Positions 6,941-10,654 of a DNA stretch of 10,654 bases are shown one piece after another. Source of the DNA: Acanthaster planci (Eukaryota; Echinodermata; Asteroidea; Valvatida; Acanthasteridae). Numbering within the stretch: position 1 is the stretch's first letter; every line of letters starts with the position of its first letter. The notes below the pieces were generated by a model. It saw only the letters and a list, made by a program, of their open reading frames with translations. It ran no database searches and was not told the DNA's origin. The position numbers and the translations under genes are program-made. The stretch covers positions 589,248-599,901 of the forward strand of contig NW_019091620.1 in assembly GCF_001949145.1 (NCBI RefSeq), given 5' to 3'.

Positions 6941-7840
6941 AACGGGAGGATGTACAGGGTGGTAACGCTGTGCAGCCTTGGAATGCCAATGCTCCATTGT
7001 TTCTATTTCATCAAAGGGAAATTCCAACCCTGAAGCAGTTGATGCAGTGCCAATATGAAATGAGTGTACACTAAATGACAAATCTTCCAGACCCAAGAAC
7101 AAGAACACCTTTTTCAATATAGCGTTAAGCTGATATTGAGTAAGGCGAGCCCCTCCGAATAGCAGAAAACCCACCAGTTAGTCTCGGTGGAATAAGCACA
7201 AATGATCCCAGTGCTCTGACCTTACATATCTTCTAATCCGTTTAACTGACTAATCTAACTACCTAAGGAGGGCCCGCTTGATTATTCTTTGTGTGCCACA
7301 AATAGATTACGACTGAAGCATTGGCCTTTCCAGAGTTGTAGAATTGTACATCTGAGGCAAGGAGAAGTGAGTTCTGGATGTGATTCTTTGAAATGGCAGC
7401 AAACTCGCCAGTGCCCATGAATCCGAAAAACGCATTTAGCATAACAAAAGTGTGACTTCATATTGATCGTTGCAAACCTGAGGTAGGGCTTGAACAACAC
7501 GGGTCAGCAATGGCAAGGTTAGTGGTAAACGCTTATCCCTAGATAAAGTGTCTCTACGACAACATGTCAGCAACTTTGTTACTAAGAAATTGTCAGTAGG
7601 ATCTGGTCAACCCTGAATTTTATGATGATAGCCTATCCTGGAAACGTAAGTGATGGTGGATTGTGCAAGCCATTGAAGTGAAAGCCAAGCAATAATTGGC
7701 TTCACACTCTTTGATGAGATGGGGAGAGGCATGTTGAACAGTAGGACCGAAAAGAACAAAATGCATGCTATCCTGTCTGAAAAGTCTTGTACATATTTGA
7801 AGCTGGGGCCGTTATATATTAAAGTGGCTAATCTCACCTT
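6941..7840 (-). pseudogene. Tyrosine recombinase (YR) of the retrotransposon (broken, catalytic arginines lost)
   Basis: This is the integrase-like enzyme that inserts the circular DNA copy of the element. The N-terminal part shows the usual core-binding pattern (KPIIAWLSLQWLAQSTITYV, then DPTDNFLVTKLL and DKRLPLTLPLLTRVVQALP). The catalytic part shows NAFFGFMGTGEFAA, SDVQF, CKVRAL and FLLFGGARLT, then HSFHIGTASTAS and QRYHP. The pieces lie in different frames and are separated by stops, so several frameshifts are needed. The box I Arg (family pattern FMRxGE) is Gly here (codon 7413-7415), and the box II Arg of HSFRIG is His (7055-7057). The nucleophile Tyr of QRY (6962-6964) remains. The enzyme is inactive. 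Confidence 0.87.
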
Positions 7841-9330
7841 CTAACAAGCTTGGAGCAAACCAGGGATCGGCGTCAGATCCGCTTGTGGAGCTAACATACA
7901 GAAACGAGCCATCTGGAAATGAGACAAGGAATCAGCAATATCATTGCATACATGTATTCCCTGGATATGGACTGCCTTACAATGTGACGTTATACTGCAG
8001 AAATTGACATACAAATAGGCGCACTAAGTGCATGATTCAATTGCAGCTAGATGATTGTTGTTGATAATGTGAACCACGGCCTTATCATCTGTCCGAAAAT
8101 GCACCCTCTGGTTGGCTAAATGAGGGGCCCAGCAATATACAGCGACCACTGATGGATAAAATTCGCAGTATGCAATTGATGACAACAGCACCAACAGCTC
8201 CCCCCGAGCTGTTGAAACCAGCACCCGCCAAAATAACCACCGAACCCAATGCTACCGGCACGTGAATAACTCCAATTTATCATTATCAGGCCAGCCCTGA
8301 TAACAAAAGAGGGAAACCCCGTTCAAATGTTCAAGAAACTCCAACCACACGAGCAAGTCAAGCTTCGAGCCGGGAGAAATGCAGATTCTGTGATGGGGTT
8401 TCTTTAAACCACGGGTTAATCCAATCAAACACAGGTAAAGGCCCAACCTAGCGCAATAGATTTACACACAAAATCGAGTGAGCCAACTATAGACCGGGTT
8501 TCCTTGAGAGCCAATTTCCTGCACCCCAATACGGACTAAATTTTTTCCCACAGAACACAGACTTTGGCATCTGGCAGGCGCACCTCGCATTGCACCACAT
8601 CTATTTCCAAGCCAAGATAACCCTTGACAGGGGCCCTCTGTTTTCTCATGTGTGAGCGGTGCCCCCAGCTTAGCACTAAGCCCTTTAAAAGTATTCTTAA
8701 GAACTTCACAATGCTGAAAAGATGTACCAAGAAATAAGAAGTCATCCAAGTAATGTGATGAAATTCATTTCCAAAACCTGCTTTGCATTGCATTCAAAAA
8801 ATGTTCTGAAGGTTTCAAATAATGGGCATGAAATAAAGTCGCCCATCGATAGTCACTTATTGTAATAAAACTTTTTGTGAAATTGAAAACCTAATGTTCG
8901 TAATCTGAAGGCACAACAGGAAGGAGCCTTAACGCAGACTTAATGTCCGTCTTTGCTAACCATGCATTGGGACCTGCAGACATGGCTCACTTAATTGCTG
9001 AATTAAATGATGCATAATGGACTTTACTACAGTCTTTTTTTTTGATAAAGTCATTCACAGAAGTCCCGAGGGGAAAAGACAGATGATGGATAAGGCGAAA
9101 GGAATTATGTTGCTGCTTAGGCACAAGACCAGTGGGAGAACATTGGAGATTTGACAACGGTTGATGTATGAAGGGTTTCGCAATTCTTCCCTATCTGATG
9201 CTGACTTGAGGCACTTAAAATCTCTGCTAACTCTAGGACCCTGAAAACCAAGCGAAAATCCTTGTTAAAAACCTGCCTCTAACAGAGCGACCACAGAGAG
9301 GCAACCTCCGGAACCGGTCCAGGCAGAGCC
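7841..9330 (-). pseudogene. Reverse transcriptase / RNase H of the YR retrotransposon (broken)
   Basis: The RT makes DNA from the element's RNA. On the minus strand it starts with a GFSLGFQGPR region near 9263, followed by GRIAKPF, SPTGLVPKQQHNSFRLIHHL, and block A AKTDIKSALRLLPVVPSDY with its catalytic Asp (codon 8945-8947). The second catalytic pair is intact as YLDDFLFLG (YLDD at 8741-8752), then KTEGP, GYLGLEIDV and VRLPDAKV after a frameshift near 8640. RNase H follows: SRAGSIGFGGYF (from 8265; first Asp replaced by Arg), YCEFYPSVVA, RTDDKAVVHIINNN and IADSLSHFQ. The region ends at TAG 7841-7843. Stops at 8987-8989, 8891-8893 and 8765-8767 lie in the main RT frame. Motif order matches DIRS/Ngaro RTs. 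Confidence 0.92.
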
Positions 9331-9369
9331 GGCTGAAATGCCTCATTGCACACCCGATGTAGCAGCAGC

Positions 9370-10181
9370 CGTGGTCTTTGTGTTACATGTATAGATTTTG
9401 CCTCTGAGTTTAGCCCCTTGTTTCGCGGGAAAGCTGGAGGGTGTAGTCCCCACGGCTACTCTGCATGATGCTGCACCGTGCGCTGAACAACTATACCGAC
9501 TTTAGCTATGTACATACCGGCAGGGATTCCCACAACACCGGGTCATGGAATTGAGCGAAAGACAACCTCTGGTGTGTAGTTTTGTGTGGCTATTCGAGTA
9601 ATATTTGCTGAGGGAAACAAACTACCAGCTACAGCCGTTGTAACCCAAAGCTCCATATCAATGGCTGCCCATATGGAACTGCTCCTCATAGTTGAACCAT
9701 CCCAGCCCGGGGAATTGTACTGCCACCGTGCAGATTATCTCTGCATACTTCAGCAATTCTGAGAACCGGCTTGGATGTCGCACAGAGTAAATAACCATAA
9801 AAACATGAAATGCTCTTGACCATTTATCATAAGAATCAAGTTTTCACGGCTGAGGCGCGACCGGCCGAAAAACAACCCTGTCTTGCTCGACCGCCATGGT
9901 CAGCTCTGAATAGCTCACCACTGAGGCCAGTACCCTGGTTGCATTGTCATGGTGCAGTAATGCCAACTCAATATATTGACCGTTCCAGATTTTTCTTTTA
10001 CTGACGAGGAAATGTGGCAAGCAATGGGGGCTCCGATGCCTGCAGAATGTAGATGGGCGGCTCAAGTCATGTGTAGACCAGTTGCGCCAGGCACAAGGTC
10101 ACTGTAACTGGCATTTCCAAGCTGACTGAAGCTGAAATCGATGGTGTGAAGAGTTTGGCTTGCTGGTGTAACCAATCTCAT
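9370..10181 (-). pseudogene. Gag-like protein with zinc knuckle of the YR retrotransposon (broken)
   Basis: Gag is the nucleic-acid-binding structural protein of the element. Recognisable parts on the minus strand are SAGIGAPIACH (near 10055), KIWNGQYIELALL after a frameshift, and KWSRAFHVFMVIYSVRHPSR followed by ELLKYAE and GWFNYEEQF, matching the conserved core of DIRS/Ngaro Gag. A shifted frame then gives WAAIDMELWV. Downstream is a C-x3-C-x3-H ... C-x2-H-x4-C zinc-knuckle-like cluster (about 9463-9537). Stops include TGA at 9844-9846, just before the core. The upstream limit is set at an ATG at 10179-10181, the first Met of the frame holding SAGIGAP; this start is a guess and the 5' end may lie further out. 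Confidence 0.78.
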
Positions 10182-10654
10182 TTTTCCAGCATGCTTGGAT
10201 TTCTGGAAGAACGCACCGGATAAATGAGTTCATTGCTGCAATGTGCTCATTTATCCCCAGTCGCATACGTATGTACGCTGTGGTCCCACATTTGGCATGG
10301 TGGCTTATGTGGAAATATTATGCAGAGCAGACTGGAAGATCGGGGAATCACTTTGACTTTGCCGCTATCATTATTGAATATTCAGCAAGGTAGTGAATCC
10401 GCCCCTTGCCAGATCTTTGCAAATGGGTGTTTATTTCAGTGATTATGAATTTGTGGGAATTGAGTGTCAATTATGCTTGGGAGTGGGGGCGGGCCTTTAT
10501 CGAATGTCTTTATGTATGAGGATATGGCTTTCACTTTTAAAAGGGCAAAAGGGCAGCAAACCTAACACGTACACATCATCAATGCCTTGAGCGATCTTAA
10601 TTTGAACGTGTATGCAGCCCGTAGTGGAAGTTGGAAAATAAGTCCTCCCTAGTT
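10182..10654. other. Sequence upstream of gag: possible retrotransposon 5' leader, then intron
   Basis: No coding match was recognised here on either strand. In the element's orientation this is the place for its 5' untranslated region and first terminal repeat, but I could not find a copy of any part of it in the 5600-6340 region, so the element's left border is open. The clearest structure is the hairpin at 10218-10256. A short G-rich stretch (around 10480-10496) contains a GGGGGCGGG word like a GC box, without other promoter evidence. Confidence 0.45.
10218..10256. repeat. 39-base inverted repeat (two-part hairpin)
   Basis: GGATAAATGAG (10218-10228) is perfectly complementary to CTCATTTATCC (10246-10256). 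Nested inside, CATTG (10231-10235) pairs with CAATG (10239-10243) around a 3-base loop. Only a 2x2 internal mismatch separates the two stems, so the whole 39 bases can fold into one long hairpin. It lies 37 bases upstream of the putative gag ATG in the element's orientation. Confidence 0.8.

Larger units (their letters stand above)
6344..10181 (-). mobile_element. Decayed tyrosine-recombinase retrotransposon (DIRS/Ngaro group), antisense in the intron
   Basis: Minus-strand translation gives, in order, Gag with zinc knuckle, reverse transcriptase plus RNase H, tyrosine recombinase and SGNH hydrolase. This content, without an aspartic protease or DDE integrase, identifies a YR retrotransposon, which inserts as a circular intermediate through its recombinase. 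The absence of an adenine methyltransferase domain and the presence of an SGNH hydrolase fit the Ngaro branch better than classical DIRS1. All modules carry in-frame stops and frameshifts. The limits given are those of recognisable coding sequence; true ends probably extend on both sides, and YR elements leave no target duplication to mark them. Confidence 0.88.

Noticed and set aside
6512-7174. The 220-residue minus-strand open frame taken as an intact host gene
   Set aside because: It begins inside a tyrosine recombinase and ends inside an SGNH domain whose last block (DGVHPS) lies past two stop codons. It is a fragment of the retrotransposon.
10224-10590. Plus-strand open frames near the right edge as host exons
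   Set aside because: They have no match to ATP9 downstream sequence (VFKRLHLG-type), and the first one starts within the hairpin. No coding support.
1-10654. tRNA, rRNA, snoRNA or CRISPR content
   Set aside because: No cloverleaf-like B-box set, rRNA core, clear C/D box pair or regularly spaced repeats were seen on either strand.

Overview
This window looks like intronic and exonic DNA of an animal, most likely an invertebrate. The evidence is an AT-rich sequence, short exons bounded by GT/AG splice sites, no compact gene arrangement, and a large share of decayed mobile DNA. I cannot resolve the phylum. The types of mobile element (a gag/RT/tyrosine-recombinase retroelement with an SGNH hydrolase, and a TA-flanked pogo-like element) are common in marine invertebrates, but that is a weak guide.

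Host gene: three consecutive plus-strand exons (2576-2742, 3393-3463, 4049-4214) join in frame into about 134 residues of a class-2 P4-ATPase (ATP9/Neo1 family, a putative Golgi/endosome lipid flippase). They cover the end of the actuator region, transmembrane segments 3 and 4, and the start of the P domain with the phosphorylated Asp of DKTGTLTQ. The exons upstream and downstream lie outside the window. The upstream intron therefore covers at least 1-2575 and the downstream intron at least 4215-10654.

Upstream intron: it holds a 553-bp non-autonomous DNA transposon (643-1195) with 21-bp terminal inverted repeats, flanked by TA on both sides. It also holds a GC-rich block of unknown origin (about 1430-1790).

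Downstream intron: most of 6344-10181 is one decayed tyrosine-recombinase retrotransposon of the DIRS/Ngaro group, lying antisense to the host gene. Read on the minus strand from high to low coordinates, it has Gag with a zinc knuckle, reverse transcriptase (YLDD) with RNase H, tyrosine recombinase, and an SGNH hydrolase. No adenine methyltransferase is seen. Each module carries stop codons or frameshifts, and the recombinase has lost two catalytic arginines, so this copy is dead. The element's exact ends are not resolved. Several direct repeats (5701-5850, 5886-6040, 6079-6160) lie just past its 3' side, and a 39-base hairpin (10218-10256) lies just upstream of gag.

Of the system-like content here, the most interesting part is the recombinase-hydrolase arrangement: the recombinase C-terminus runs into the SGNH domain in one reading frame. 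I see no tRNA, rRNA, CRISPR or prokaryotic operon.
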